This document shows positions 40,401 through 51,776 of a stretch of DNA of 64,000 bases, one piece after another (position 1 is the first letter of the stretch; each line of letters begins with the position of its first letter). A model generated the notes under the pieces. The model was given only the letters and a program-made list of their open reading frames with translations. It was not told the origin of the DNA and ran no database searches. Location: positions 10,496,832 to 10,560,831 of the forward strand of contig CM064681.1 in assembly GCA_032717465.1 (NCBI GenBank), written 5' to 3'. The translations under genes were made by a program, and so were the position numbers. The DNA is from Coenobita brevimanus (lineage: Eukaryota; Arthropoda; Malacostraca; Decapoda; Coenobitidae).

Positions 40401-41030
40401 ATTGCAGAATCCCTCTTCAATGGTGACCGAAATGCCAGTGGTGGTGGCGATGGTAATGGCAGCAGTGGTGGAGGGGGTGGCGGGTTGCCACCATCAAACC
40501 ATCCTCCGCCACATTTCTTCCTTCCCAATCTATTACCACACCTAGGAGGCAATAACAACCTGCCTGGATCTGAGAGGAAGGACCGGTCGAGCACACCTTC
40601 ACCTCAGTCTACCACACCTACCACCACAACCACTTCCACTACTACAGGACCTCCCGCCATAGAAGTTGTCTCCTCTCCCTCACCACAAGAGCCGGCCGCC
40701 CCAACCACTACCACCACTGGTACCTCTTGCTCTTCTCCCTGCAGCAGACAGGGGGATGAGGAGGAGACAGAGTGGATATACAACCTGGAGGATGACTTGC
40801 CCACACCAGACCGCGATGGCAACATGCCCTGCAAGTTCTGCCACAAGACTTTTGAAGATGGTGTAGGGCTCAAGAGTCACTATGACGAAGCTCATACTTC
40901 AGAACTTTTTCGCTGCACTGTGGAAGGCTGCAACAAGGTGTTCAGCAGTCGTCGCAAGCGCAATGCCCACGCTCTCAACGACAACCTGCATCAGCACCTG
41001 CTGGAGGCTGCGGCGGCGAGGTCCACGTGA
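37494..41030 (+). CDS. BNC2: Basonuclin-like zinc-finger protein, terminal coding exon
   Basis: This 3537-bp last exon encodes 1178 residues and ends in TGA at 41028-41030. It follows the acceptor TCTTCCCCAG and continues the frame of the exon at 1611-2032 in phase 0. In order it shows: the end of the basonuclin domain (QFLRFGETRAIAQQLL); an Arg-Asp/Glu tract; a His/Pro-rich stretch; Ala/Pro/Ser-rich linkers; finger pair 1 with the family hallmark SRRSRNRHSANPNPKLH; a KRKRK cluster; a long Asp/Glu run; finger pair 2 (SRDRHASNLNLH); a Gly/Thr-rich linker; and finger pair 3 close to the C terminus. The three separated C2H2 pairs, each second finger starting CTVEGCN, are the architecture of basonuclin. 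Drosophila disco and disco-r have related fingers, so a disco-type name is possible, but the N-terminal domain favours basonuclin. The gene is probably a sequence-specific nuclear transcription factor; its targets cannot be read from this window. The ATG at 37440 lies in the intron and is not the start. Confidence 0.93.
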   Translation, partial: DRQGNVLHSWHMMTPDEETIVLRQFLRFGETRAIAQQLLNHDAASPRPDHGPPALRDPIRDPIRDPMRDTLRDRESHRDLREIHRDPLHRDSLRDLRDSHREIREMRDRESLREVRDYREDLRRDERRDEPPPRSQHQPHHHPPHHGHPPQPDIGGKAMDPELKKFLERTNMLFSPFMRGDPSSLLRPPPPTGPPGLPPAPAPLTAAASLASNLLAAANPSLASSLLANPQLATSALSMLRLPVPAPVSLPNISPNGSLPNSFGSPTSPMGGSPLNRLQSMQPYDIRKERQSPSPASRGEPSLSHGVRVTSPASSGGGAQVSVSSGSVTPLASSVAQPPPPTPVSINSDPPTDYTSDDEDINLSSSTTALNLSTTSTTVATNATPTPLPMPPRPPSPGGGGPNNPGKRSWNPINMGTSLINPVTGKKRVQCNVCLKTFCDKGALKIHFSAVHLREMHKCTVEGCNMMFSSRRSRNRHSANPNPKLHTPHVRRKISPHDGRTCAAHPVVNHHLAAQSFQPPAGFPPLGAFPGQFGGINPLTGLPFIPPSASTPEDLHKHALEIQRRTLEMQHAMGKTSLDLSMRSREEGGMWREYGGFHPGAPPGEDGSPHDKMQTDSGDKRAKVDDDYNANNSLDDDIDDDSMSVDTQSMKGEGTAASPSMTNKRKRKSQNPTKFAFRLEDDDLISTDDDDDDDNDDDLDDIDAKDSEDDKNEDKELDAMSDDDDDTDGTVKEGSSANSGDKSKNDKDLDGSNRKVSSSSYDESVDTSNALRHLEDLSKGHFAHLSGAMPPNASASLGLQMAPSGNGVTSSSPRPSDRDSDRDSNPGSPSEDSEGAFQFGEGGFLSSLDIPLDKENPRRCIACGKIFQNHFGVKTHYQNVHLKLMHKCTVEGCNAAFPSKRSRDRHASNLNLHRKLLSTSGDGPGFPGMTFPGLPFNPALNPELLARLYSDPGGLPLGLDALKAHVPTSIAESLFNGDRNASGGGDGNGSSGGGGGGLPPSNHPPPHFFLPNLLPHLGGNNNLPGSERKDRSSTPSPQSTTPTTTTTSTTTGPPAIEVVSSPSPQEPAAPTTTTTGTSCSSPCSRQGDEEETEWIYNLEDDLPTPDRDGNMPCKFCHKTFEDGVGLKSHYDEAHTSELFRCTVEGCNKVFSSRRKRNAHALNDNLHQHLLEAAAARST
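38784..38951 (+). other. BNC2: C2H2 zinc-finger pair 1 of the basonuclin-like protein
   Basis: Finger 1 is C-x2-C-x12-H-x4-H. Finger 2 is C-x4-C-x12-H-x8-H, with the long His spacing typical of the second finger in basonuclin and disco pairs. All eight zinc ligands are present. These are visible residues 571-626 of the partial protein. Confidence 0.93.
39483..39720 (+). other. BNC2: Basic NLS-like cluster followed by acidic tract
   Basis: KRKRK (39483-39497) is followed by a serine and, from about 39530, by a region of about 55 residues dominated by Asp and Glu. Vertebrate basonuclin also has a Lys/Arg nuclear-localisation signal with adjacent serines before an acidic stretch, between finger pairs 1 and 2. 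The position is therefore conserved, but the acidic run here looks much longer. A nuclear import role is inferred from family knowledge. Confidence 0.7.
40071..40232 (+). other. BNC2: C2H2 zinc-finger pair 2 of the basonuclin-like protein
   Basis: The first finger is C-x2-C-x12-H-x4-H and the second is C-x4-C-x12-H-x6-H, with all ligands intact. The signature CTVEGCNAAFPSKRSRDRH closely matches the middle pair of vertebrate basonuclins. These are visible residues 1000-1053. Confidence 0.93.
40830..40991 (+). other. BNC2: C2H2 zinc-finger pair 3 of the basonuclin-like protein
   Basis: This C-terminal pair starts CKFCHKTF and contains CTVEGCNKVFSSRRKRNAH, with all eight ligands. It ends 12 residues before the stop codon. 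It is the most divergent of the three pairs around the recognition helix (RKRNAH in place of RSRNRH). These are visible residues 1253-1306. Confidence 0.92.
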
Positions 41031-41673
41031 TGTCTTCGCCCTTACTGTTGCTGGGATGAGCGACCTCCTGCCGCGACGCCCCGACTCTCCTCTGTATAAA
41101 TGTATAAATGTGCCAATGTTTCACGTCTTATTTATACGTAGTGGTGTTAGTGCCAGTGTTGCCCGCCTGTACATAGCCAGGCTTCAGCCACCCGGGCTGC
41201 TCTCAGTGGCACCCACCCCGCCCCGCCTCACCCACCTGGCCCTCCCGCACCTTCAGTGTGATGCTGGTGCAGGCACCCTGGCAGTGACGGTGGCGGCAGG
41301 GAAATGGTGCCCGGACAGTGACTTGTGCCGCCCGGGTTTCAGAGTGCTGAGAGCCGTCTTAACGCTGAACAACTTAGAGCTGCATTAATGTTCTCAGGAT
41401 TCTTTGTGAATCATGTTGCATACCAACAAGTTTGGTATTCAAGAGTCAGTGTTCAACTTTGTATGATTATTATTATAATTATTATTTTCGGTTCATCCTT
41501 GCTATAAATGTGGGTTTTATACCGTGACTTCCTCTATCATCTGTGTAAATGGTGCTATAATTTAGTTGGCACATTCATGTCTCAACTTATGTACAACCCG
41601 GGTTCACCAGTTCACTCCACCTGCCTGTAGCCTCGGCGTTTTCCACAGTCGACGTTCTGGTGGGGCGCTGGTT

Positions 41674-41718
41674 GGGGCGGGGCGGGGCGGGGTGGGTGGG
41701 GTGTGGGGCGTGTAGGGG
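41674..41718 (+). promoter_or_regulatory. G-quadruplex-type run in the 3' UTR
   Basis: Eight runs of three or four G are separated by 1-6 nt, the first four by single C residues. If transcribed, the RNA could form stable stacked quadruplexes. Confidence 0.75.
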
Positions 41719-44099
41719 AGAGTAGTGAGGGAGCTGGTAATAACTTAAAGCACACTTGATCCTACCTCTTATATGAATATTAAGTTTTTGTTGTGTATTT
41801 TCTTAATTATTAACAACCTTTCCCTTTCTTCCATATTTAATACATATATATGTAGTCCTTGGCTTATATCCTCGGTAACATTCACCTCAGTCGAAATATC
41901 CTCCCTCTACCGAGCTTCCTCCATCCCTAAACACGACCTCCTACTCTCACCCGTGCCAATCAAAACTTTGGTTCCTCCCCGCAGTGTTCAGAACCTATTT
42001 GTGCTTCACTTTCTAATCCCAACTCACATAGAGAACCCGTTCATTTTGATGTACAGAATAATGGACTAGCGATCTAGTGAACGTGGAGAGAGGGTTGGAG
42101 AATGACTTGAGCGTGTTGGGACAGAGATGCTACCATAAGTCTTTAAAATATACCAAAACGTTGCATCTTTTGGGGTTGTTGTAGGGTAATTCTTGGGTCC
42201 AGTAGCTTGTCTCTAAATATCACGCCGCACAGTCTTGTCAGGATTTGTGGCTGTTGATTTCAGGCACTTCTGACCCACCTCAAAAAAACTGTCGAAACCA
42301 GTGAACTTAGAAAATAGGCTATCTTTTACGAGTACCTTGTTGAAGCTACTCATTTTCGATTGGCTAGTACAACGCACGCTCACGAGGTAGTTTCATTACT
42401 AGTGTCTTTTGTTGAATGTACACATAAATTTTGTGTATTACAGTGGGGAACAGTTGATTTTTTTTAGTTATGCTCCTAAGTATACCTGTGAACAAACGAA
42501 CGGTATTCATTTAATCTACGGAAGAACAGATTTTTTTTTTTCCAATTATGAAATAGCTAAATTGTTAACTGCAGTCACGCTTAAGCAGTCCGTATGCATC
42601 GAAATGTTCAGATTTAATATCCTTCTCTTACTGTTATCATATATTTGGAAAGGAAATTAGTTGCATTTATGTTTCATTATTAAATATGTTGCTTCACTCC
42701 ACTTCACTGACTGTCCGTACAAATCCACAAAAAACTGAAGCATATACACATACATACATACATACAAATATAGGTACGCATACACCTCTCGCCACAGCTC
42801 ATGTCTACTGCACATATTCTCATTTCTCTCTTCTTTTTTTTTTCTTTCTGCTCAGTCTTCTTGCCTAACCTTTCAGTCTTCCTCAATTACTTTTTCCCAT
42901 TATTACTAGCTCTCTCCCCTTTCCCTCCAGTCGTCATCCCAATTTCTACTTCAGTTTTCTCTTTTTTCCCCTCTTTTACCGGAGCTTTCTGTATCTTTCC
43001 CTTTTCTGCCTTTCTCGTACATGCATCCGTAGTCCTAATTCTTTCACAGCTTTTCTTTCTAGCCATTCCCTGTGTTCCTCATGCACCATAACACCACCTC
43101 TTCTTCCAACAACCTCAGCGTTATCTCAAGCTTTTCTCCTCATCTTCCCACACGACAAACTTCGATGGGTGAAGTTGCCAAAGAGCCCGTCAAACATTCC
43201 CGCCATTACTCACGACATTCCCCTTTCGACATGGGTAGCTCCTTTCCTGTTTTCCCTGCTTTGTTTTCCTGTTTTTTATGCGAATACTGAACTCTGTGAC
43301 TGTATAAAGGGAAGAAAATGATGCAGCGTTATAAAGTGCGGGATTCGGAAAAAGTTTGATCAGTTAGTGCCATCTTCATCCTCGCTTCCCATGCCTCTGT
43401 CCCTCCTCCTTCCCATCATTGTCTGTCGTTCTTTCCCTCCCCCCAGTGACCATCATCATCTACACCTCTCACCTGGACTGGTTAGGAAGCCCAACTGAAT
43501 CGAACCCATCCCGGTATTGCTTAAGTCTTCATATGTTTTGATATTAGCAACTTAGTCATAATGTAATAAGGTTTCCACGCAAGTTATGTAGAAAACAAAG
43601 TCTGTCCTAGTGTATAGATTCATTTATGTTTTTGAAAGTGAAGGGAAGAGTGATTTCTATATGAGGTTACCAAAGGACCCCACCTGGTGATTGTTTATAT
43701 ATACAGTATATATTTCTTTTTTTTGCCTCCCCCCTCCCCTCCCCTTCAGACTCGAGATGGTTGTGTATCTAAGGAAAAAATAATAATATGTGAAGATATC
43801 GACCATCTTGCTTTTTGTGTGATAGTCTTGAGTGTGTTTATACCTAGTTTTCTTTATTGTTCCTGTGATGCTTTTCTAATTTTTCATTTTGAGATGATAG
43901 TTAATGGGGAGGCCCGGGGGGTGAAGCGTTGTTAACCATAACTTTTTTATATATGTGTGCTTATTATGTTTTATTTCAACTCCTTCTCTCAGATGGAGGG
44001 ACTCAAAAATAGATGTGTTAAAGTGAAATTATAGGGAGATGCAATGTAAAAATTGTATATGCAACCTTTTCCATGTCACTTTCTACCCTACCCTCTGTG

Positions 44100-44790
44100 T
44101 GTACAAGTCTTGGACTCCCTTTCTCACTCTCTGTCATTCTGTTTATCCCCACCCCATGTACCTCCCTTCCCCCTCCCATCCTTCATATCCAAGCCTACCT
44201 CCATTTCCTTCCCCTGTCTCCCATTCCAAACAGTAGTCTAGATTCTCCTCCTCACTATTTGGTTCCCCCCTTTCTCTCCTGCGTCTCATCTTCTCCTGTC
44301 CCTACCGTCCCAAATTCACGTCTTATGCCTCCTCTCATCCCTATTTCTCCCTTTTATCATTTCATCTCTTTACTCTAGCCCTATTACTTCCTATCCCTTC
44401 TTTTCTCTTACCACATACACCCTCCCTTTAACCCCGTCTTTCCTTATTCGACTTCCGCCTTCTCCATTACCATCCCCTCCTTCCTACTACCACTTCAGCT
44501 CCCCTCTCTTCCCACCCACTCTAACTTTTTACCACTTTAGTCTCCTAGCTTCTCATCCCACATTCCCCCTTACCCTTTAGTCCCCTTCCACCCCATCCCC
44601 TGTTTAGCTCCCTTCCTTCCCACCACCCATTTCCTCTTACCACTTCAGCCCCCTCCCTACCCACCCTCTCTTTCCTCTTACCACATTTAACCCTCTTCCA
44701 TCTCATCCCCCTTTCCCTCTTACCACGCCAGCCCCCCTCTCTTCCCACCCCTGTCTTTTTTCCTACCAGCTTTGCCCCTGTCCTCCCACC
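44100..44790 (+). repeat. C/U-rich degenerate repeat in the 3' UTR
   Basis: From about 44400 a unit resembling TCTTACCACTTCAGCCCCC followed by CTCTTCCCACCC recurs at roughly 40-60-bp spacing. The upstream part is simply C/T-rich. Confidence 0.75.
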
Positions 44791-45341
44791 CCCGACTCAA
44801 AGGCACCGGTGTTGTAGTGGTCTGCTAGAGTAGTGGGCATATGGAGTAGCTGTAGAGTGGGGTGCTGAGGCAGAGACTGAAACGCCAGACCAAGCCATGA
44901 TAATACAAACACTGAATCCAACTTTTCCTTTAAGTATCGCTTGTCTGTGCAGATTAAATTAATGATATTTTCATTCCTTGTTATATATATGGCTACAAGT
45001 TTACTGTTGAGTTTGTTTGGCAAGTCTTGTTCTAACATCTTACTCTAAATAGTTCGCTACAGCAGCCTACTCTTCTATAATTAATATATTACAAAAATGA
45101 GGCTAACCTGGCCGCGTCTACTCTTGCCAGCCTACCCTAGCGCCCTGCTCTTCAGAGAGAGACATGGAGCCGCTGACACAAAGAAAACTATTTATAAACC
45201 AGCTTTTTCTCTCATACCTGTATAATTTAAATAGAAACTCCGATGAGGAATTTTAATATAACAAAATAATGAAATAATAAACAAAAAAAATCTCTAAAAA
45301 AGTGGTTGTTACCGTCTCGTGTATATGTAGGTGTTCTTGTT

Positions 45342-45347
45342 AATAAA
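45342..45347 (+). terminator. Polyadenylation signal AATAAA (proximal)
   Basis: A canonical hexamer 68 bp before a second one. Which of the two is used cannot be told from sequence. Confidence 0.5.
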
Positions 45348-45409
45348 ACTGAAGAACTATGGTTACCTTGTGCGTTGTCTGCCCCCCTCTGTACATAACT
45401 CTGCCAGTG

Positions 45410-45415
45410 AATAAA
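45410..45415 (+). terminator. Polyadenylation signal AATAAA (distal)
   Basis: A canonical hexamer followed 20-40 nt later by a GT/T-rich stretch (GTGGTCATGTTTTCTGTTT), the layout expected of a cleavage site. Confidence 0.6.
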
Positions 45416-45829
45416 GTCTCCCCCTCAGACGTGGTCATGTTTTCTGTTTATCCTTTATAGTCGTGTAAATTATATCACAGTAAATCCTTGGAAAACTTCA
45501 GTGTGTAGCGGACGTCTGGTAGCACAATCATACGTGCATCACAGGTACTTGTGGCATTGAAGCTTACAGTCGGCAGCCCCGTTCATTGCTCTTAATACCA
45601 GCAACAGGCACGTGAATGTCAAGGTTGCTAGAACTGCCAGACCTCCGTTGCACACTGATACCGTCCAAGGCTCATTCTGTACACTGGCCATAAACGGTAT
45701 CCTTACCCAAGTGATCGATGGCTGCATAATGACAGCTCTTGTTGATTGCTAATTTTTTCCCGATAAGCAAATATGTCTGAATGGACAGTGTATATAATGT
45801 GTGTATGTGTTTATGTATGTAAATAATGT

Positions 45830-45834
<5 letters not shown>

Positions 45835-45879
<45 letters not shown>

Positions 45880-45891
45880 ATCTATATATAT

Positions 45892-45934
<43 letters not shown>

Positions 45935-45960
45935 TAGATAGAGAGAGATAGACAGATAGA
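45835..45960 (+). repeat. (TA)n joined to (GATA)n, with a palindromic junction
   Basis: A TA run of about 44 nt passes through TATCTATCTATATATATATA into about 12 GATA units. The TCTATC/GATAGA arms around the TA core are self-complementary. Confidence 0.93.
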
Positions 45961-46157
45961 TTGATATACTCCATGGCGCTGAAACTATCAGCTCCCCCAG
46001 CCTTCCTCCTCCCTTAACCTCTCCCCTCCCACCAGACATTTGAATGCCTGGCTACTGCTTCACTAGTGGTTGTCTCACGCATAAAGGTCCGAACTGGCAG
46101 GCAGGTGTATAAGACGGAACATTCCTCGGCTGTACATCCTCTTGACCATTCAAAGAG

Positions 46158-46399
46158 GCCCGTATTCTCGTCGGGTAAGGAAGCTCCCTAACACCTCTTC
46201 CCAGGCGATTTATTTTGCTTATTACTCTTTACAGTTCTCTTCTGTGATGTTTTTACAGTCCTTTTCTGTATTAAGTCATTCTATTATTATCCTCCTCTTC
46301 GTAATAACTTACAAAATTATATTAACCAGCCATAACAAAAACTAAATCGCTAAGGAAGAGGTGTTAGTGAAGTTTCCGAACGGCACGAGAATACAGTCC
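46158..46399. mobile_element. Foldback element, copy 6 (best preserved)
   Basis: The left terminal repeat (46158-46213) begins GGCCCGTATTCTCGTCGGG. The right one (46344-46399) is its imperfect reverse complement, ending GGCACGAGAATACAGTCC. The 130-bp AT-rich centre is not coding. No clear target-site duplication was seen. Confidence 0.88.
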
Positions 46400-46718
46400 A
46401 TAGTCTCTCCAGTTTCTCCCAGCCTCTCTCTCTCTCTTGAAGTCTGTACTTACTTGACGGTGGCATTTCCGACGCTGCTGCAAATATTATCCTTCAAGTG
46501 GCTGCCTTCACACCTGCAGGAGAACAAGGTAGGTGTGCATGTATAGTTTCTTTGGATACATTATTAGAAGTTGACGCATTTTTACGTGTTTTGTATAGGC
46601 AGTGCTCTCAGTGGTCATTCACCTTAAGTACACTCGACAGTCACACTGCTCATCATCTGCCACTATCCTGGCCTAAAATATATTCATAGGATTTCATACC
46701 GAAGTCCATTTTTTTTTA

Positions 46719-46755
<37 letters not shown>

Positions 46756-47882
46756 GTCCTCAGAATGGAGACGTAAGAGTTAAAAACGAAATGATAAGTT
46801 TGACACACCCTAGTTTGTTCCTGCTACCCTTTTGCGGTGTCAGTAATGTTCAGCTTGTTTTCACATTTCACATAAGCCAGTCTCTGTCGTGATTTTGTCC
46901 CTGCGTTTTGTGTGCTGATTAACTGTGCATTTATTCCATCTGTTGTTTACGTAGTCTGCGTGGAGCAAGTTAACGATTGAACTCTCCTTTACATTTATTT
47001 TTGTAGTCATTCCTGCTACCTCCATATTATATCTATTCATTTTGTGGATGACGTTTGGATCTGGAGAAATAAGATATGGATTTCTTTAGCCCTTTATTTT
47101 AGTTCCTTCTTGACTTAAATCGTGTGGTGCCAGTCTGAGTAAAATTAAGAGCACGTTGTCGTAGCGAAGAGGATAAGAGACTCTGAGTTATTAACAGATG
47201 GTAACACACTTGGAACATACTAGTTGTCTGAAGAGTTGCCAATGTCGCTGTGCAAGTTTTTTCTCTTTTTCTCTCTTTTTTTTCTTAGTAGGGCTGCTGG
47301 TTAAACTTGAATGTACAGCACAGTTTACAAGAAGCAATTTTTTTTTGTACCTTTCACAAATCGAGGTGCTTGCACAGTCTTCATGCTTGGCAGGATAATA
47401 TGCAGTTTCATCAGTCAAAACTAAATAGCTGTTCCGTGTCGTCAGAAAACTTGAACGGGTGAGAGGACATAAAAACCGAGAAAGCACAGATGTCAAGAGA
47501 TAGATAAGCGTGAAAATTATGGAAATAAGAAAATAGATAAGGGAATTCCCCAAAAGCCGACTCTTAAAGCGGGTGAAAAGAGGAGGTGTTGGGCTGAGTT
47601 TTTGCGATGGTGCGTTTGGCGTTTGCGTGTTTGGCGGGGCTGTTCTGCTCATGCGCATTTGTGCTGTGAAGTGACCTGGTGTACATCAGGGCAAGGCTAA
47701 TATTAACCCCTTCATTACGATGGTGTATTTTTCATATGTACTTGGTGTTAACTAATGATTCTTTCAACTTAGGACAAACGTCTAGTACTGAATAGGTGAA
47801 TAAAGACTATTTAGCTCCTTCAGTTCAAAAAATATTTATAAAAATGAATAAAACTGACTATAGATGGCAAGATTTAGCTAGC

Positions 47883-47921
<39 letters not shown>

Positions 47922-49640
47922 CGTCAGCAGAATCAGGGAGTTAAGAGTCAGGCATAATTCAGAAATATAATTGTTCATAATGTTTCCTCCCAGCGCAGAC
48001 TCCACAATATCTGACATTAGCTCTTGCCGGAAATAATCGCTCGCAGGGCTTGACGTTAAGTAAATAGCTAATGTAGGTTGTTTGCGATATTTGCAGCCTG
48101 TTTATGTAAGGATAGACCTGCTTGTTTTGACTCCCTCAGCTATACATTTATGGTTCACGTTTTTAATCTGTTGACTGAGGTATATGACCTTCTTTTTTTT
48201 TTCCCCTTCCGACTACCTTCAGACAATTATATATATTTTTCTGGTCATATAAACCAAAGGACTATAGTTTTTTCACCTAAAGTTTGCTTTTTTCGTAATT
48301 TTACAACATACTTTTTGTAGCTCAGTAGTAGAATAGAGAATGCTATGGCTCTATATTCTTTGCATAGCACTTTTTCATGACTAGCACCACGTTTTAGTGT
48401 TAATCCCTCACCACAGTTGGGTATTCAAGAGTTGAGAGATGGTAATTGTAGGACTAGATAAAATGGACAGAGTATGGGAATATTACTGTTAAACCTTCCT
48501 TCATAGCACATTGGCTAATAATAAAGAACTTTCTATTTTACTTGAGCTAACATATGACAATTTGACCTGAGAAATATAGTGAAATCTTCAACCAAGATTC
48601 TCCCGGACACAGTTTCACTTTCAGACATTAAATCAAGGCAATAATGCAAGCACTTCAACCACTTAAGCTTTTCTCTATAATTTATTTGAAGGGAAAACAA
48701 AGAGTGCATGTTTGGAAATGGAAAACGAAAGTCTGTGTGAAGCATCCGATGAAAAAAAAAGTGGGGGGGAAAGTGAGCATGAGCGGCTGCCAATCAATGA
48801 GTTATAGGTTCAGGGTTTTGTAAAAGTATGTGTTAATATGATTTATGAACAGAATCCAAACGCGCTGGAGTGGAAATTGTACACGCCTCTCGCAGTGATA
48901 CCAACCTTTATTTACCCACAATAAATCTCCACAGCACGTTAGAATTAAGCACAACATCCTTCTTCCTCGGCCACTACATCAACAACCACCTAGTCTTACC
49001 TACACCCTCACAAAAACAAACCCAGCGCCTTCTTACACCCTTCTCCCCCTCCTCCCCGTTCCCCAGTTCCCCCTCCTCTACCAAGCAGCCTTTTGTGTTG
49101 GTTTAATTTATAATTCTGTACACACGTTGATTTTTTTTCTCTCTCCCCCTTTGCGTGGATCCTGATTCTGTGTGAGACTTGTCAATGGCGAGCTGGTCAC
49201 GAGCGAGGGAGGATCACGGTCACCTGCTTAAGGCTAGGTTGGCGCTCACACCAAGGCCGACACCATTAGGCTTCGGCGGTATAATTGCTGCGTTTTATTC
49301 CGGCGTATATGCGGCTCTTATTGTATGTGTCCTTTGTCCATTTTCAGGCTTTATTACCTAATGTTTATCTTCTGTTTTGTAATGTTGAATGAGCTGTTAG
49401 TTCCTTAGGTAGTTGGCATTAAGCACTGTTTGTGTTTCCTCAACTTTTCCAAAATATTCTTTTTGGACGGGGAATGGATTTATCTATTTACTGTCCAGCT
49501 AGGGGTTATACGTAAATAAAATCTTTTGCTGTAATCAGAAAATTATCCGCAAAGCGTCCATTGCCTAAGAAAGTACTGAGGTGTCTTGAGTGCCTAGGGA
49601 AGGTGATGGTAAAGTTGCAAGAGAAAGACTATATAGAGAA
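46400..49640. other. Downstream intergenic sequence, mostly unstructured
   Basis: It contains a (CA)n at 46722-46753, a (GA)n at 47884-47918 and a TTAACCCCTTCATTACG dispersed-motif copy at 47702-47806. I see no gene. Confidence 0.55.
47702..47806. mobile_element. Short dispersed repeat with inverted ends
   Basis: TTAACCCCTTCATTACGATG at the left is partly mirrored by TAGTACTGAATAGGTGAATA at the right. Similar left ends occur at 7585, 15396, 19396, 53626 and 55017. Confidence 0.45.
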
Positions 49641-49659
49641 GGAAACACAAGAAATATAC

Positions 49660-50903
49660 AGTATCTTTTCTGAGGTGAAGGAAGGAGCATGACATGGGAG
49701 CGCGGAGGAGGGGATGTGAAACTTGAGGGAACTGAGATGACGTGTAACTAATTGTAGTGAAATGAGAAAAATAATATTAAAGATTTGTGAATATGAGCGC
49801 TGAAAATGAAATGGTAGGGGAAAAGATAAGGCGAGAATTATGAGTAGGAAAATAAATATTGGAGAAATGGGTGTAGGGTGGAAGAGGAGTGGGAAAGAAT
49901 AAGGATGATGTACTTAATGGAAAGAAGAAACAAGATGATAGGGAGATGACACGTCATAGGGAAGAAGAGGGATGAACAGAGACTGAAGGAAGGGAAAAAC
50001 GAGGAAGTAGGCATGGAAGAAATATGAGCACAAAATAGGGGAAACTCAAGAGAGAACGAAAACAGAAAGAGGTATGTAAGGAAAGGGATATGATGGAAGG
50101 ACGGAAGAAGTGATATTGGGAACAAAGGCATGGAAAAAAAAAGAGACGTGGCAAATGTGGGTGAAAGTTTAAGGAGTCAAAGGAGAGACCTGTGAATCGA
50201 AAAGGCTTTATCCGGAAAGTAAAAACAGAACAGATGAAGAGAGAGAAATAATTAACCAAGAGAGATGAGAAGAGGAACAAGAAAAGCAAATTTAAAATTA
50301 AAAAAAAAAGAAACAGGAAGAAAGGATATGACAGAATGAAATTATTATGAGAAAGAAGCAAATAGGAAAGGGAAAAAAATGATAGATATGGAAGATAATG
50401 TTTGAGATTGGAGATACGTGAATTAAGAGAGAAATGTTGGAAGGTAAGAGATTAAATGAAAATCGAAACCTGTGAAAAACTGGGTGATAAGGCAAGACGA
50501 GAAAGAATTAGTCGCCAGGAAAGAGGGAAAGTGAGAAGAAAGGAATGATGAGAAGAGAAAGAAGGTAAAAAAGAAAAAAGAAAAGTAACACGAGAAGGGA
50601 GGGGCAAAGAGAAGAGAGGAAGGGAATAAGAAAAGAGGAAGTAGCAGAGACAAGAGAAAAGGCAAAGAGAGAAAGAGAAAAAAGACGAACCAAAATTACG
50701 GGAAAGGGGGAGAAAAAAAGATTAAAGACAGGAGAGAAACTTGCAAAATCTGACTCAAGAGAAGAAAGGGAAGAATAGAGAGAGGATGATAATGAAGGAG
50801 GTCAAAGACGAAGAACTGGAGACAAGAAAGAAAGAAATGAGGGAAGAGGAACGGGTAAGGGGAGAAGGGTAGAAAAAATGTGAGAGAGAAAAAGTCTGAA
50901 AGG

Positions 50904-50971
<68 letters not shown>

Positions 50972-51084
50972 TGGGAGGGGGTGATCACGTCCCGTTAGAG
51001 AGGCCACCGCCGGCTGCCCAGTGGGATGGAGAGATGGAGATCAGATAGCGGAGGTGCAGGCAGTAAAGATGGTGGGGATAAAGG

Positions 51085-51124
<40 letters not shown>

Positions 51125-51130
51125 ATTGCT
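49660..51130 (+). repeat. Purine-rich tract with (AG)n
   Basis: G/A-rich throughout, with (GA)n at 50906-50969 and 51088-51120. Hydrophobic minus-strand frames are artefacts. Confidence 0.85.
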
Positions 51131-51776
51131 GGTAGAAAATGTAAAAGAAAAAATAATTGCTTGTAAAAAAATGTGATAAATGAAGAAAACATATGGAAAA
51201 GTCTGAAAGAGAAAGGACGTAGGGAATATTTTTTGAAGTATGCAAAGAAAGGATGTGCACTGAAAGGTGTTTGGCTTAAAAAAAAGGAAAGGAACAGGCA
51301 TTTAACCACTATTCATTTCTTGCTGTCTCCTCTCAGTTTTGTTCAGCCTGATGGCGACTTTTCGAATTGTTAAGGTTACAGTACATAAATCCTTACATCT
51401 CTTTATTGTTCCTTTTGTCACTGTGGTGTTCTGTGCTGAAAAAATTCCCCTTGTAGTTTCCAGAATAAAACGAAAGACGTCCTCTGGCTGCAAGTAGAAG
51501 GGAGGAAAAGATCAATGAGAAGGGAGGGAAGGGAAAGGAAGTGGATGAAGAAAGAGAAATACTGACACAAAGATAAGACTGTGGTAAGGAGATGGAGAAA
51601 CCTACAAGAATTTAAAGGATGTAAATTGTCAGAGGAGGGAGGAGGGGTGGGACGGGGTGGATAAAGAGGGAGAGATGATGGGAAGGTTAAATTCTGTGAT
51701 AAGAAGAGGGAAAATAGAAGAGGGGGAAGTCAGAGAGAGGAAGTAGGAGCTAACGCTGATAATAGTAGAAATTCAC

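Larger units (their letters stand above)
41031..45435 (+). other. BNC2: Long 3' UTR of the basonuclin-like gene
   Basis: The region runs from the stop codon to the cluster of polyadenylation signals near 45342-45415. It has no coding potential, is AT-rich in many parts, and lacks the dense microsatellites of the flanking DNA. The extent is inferred; an earlier end, for example near the ATTAAA at 42678, is possible. Confidence 0.6.

Noticed and set aside
42678..42683. ATTAAA as the main poly(A) signal
   Set aside because: It is a weaker variant without a clear GT-rich downstream element. The paired AATAAA near 45342-45415 looks better, although use of both is possible.
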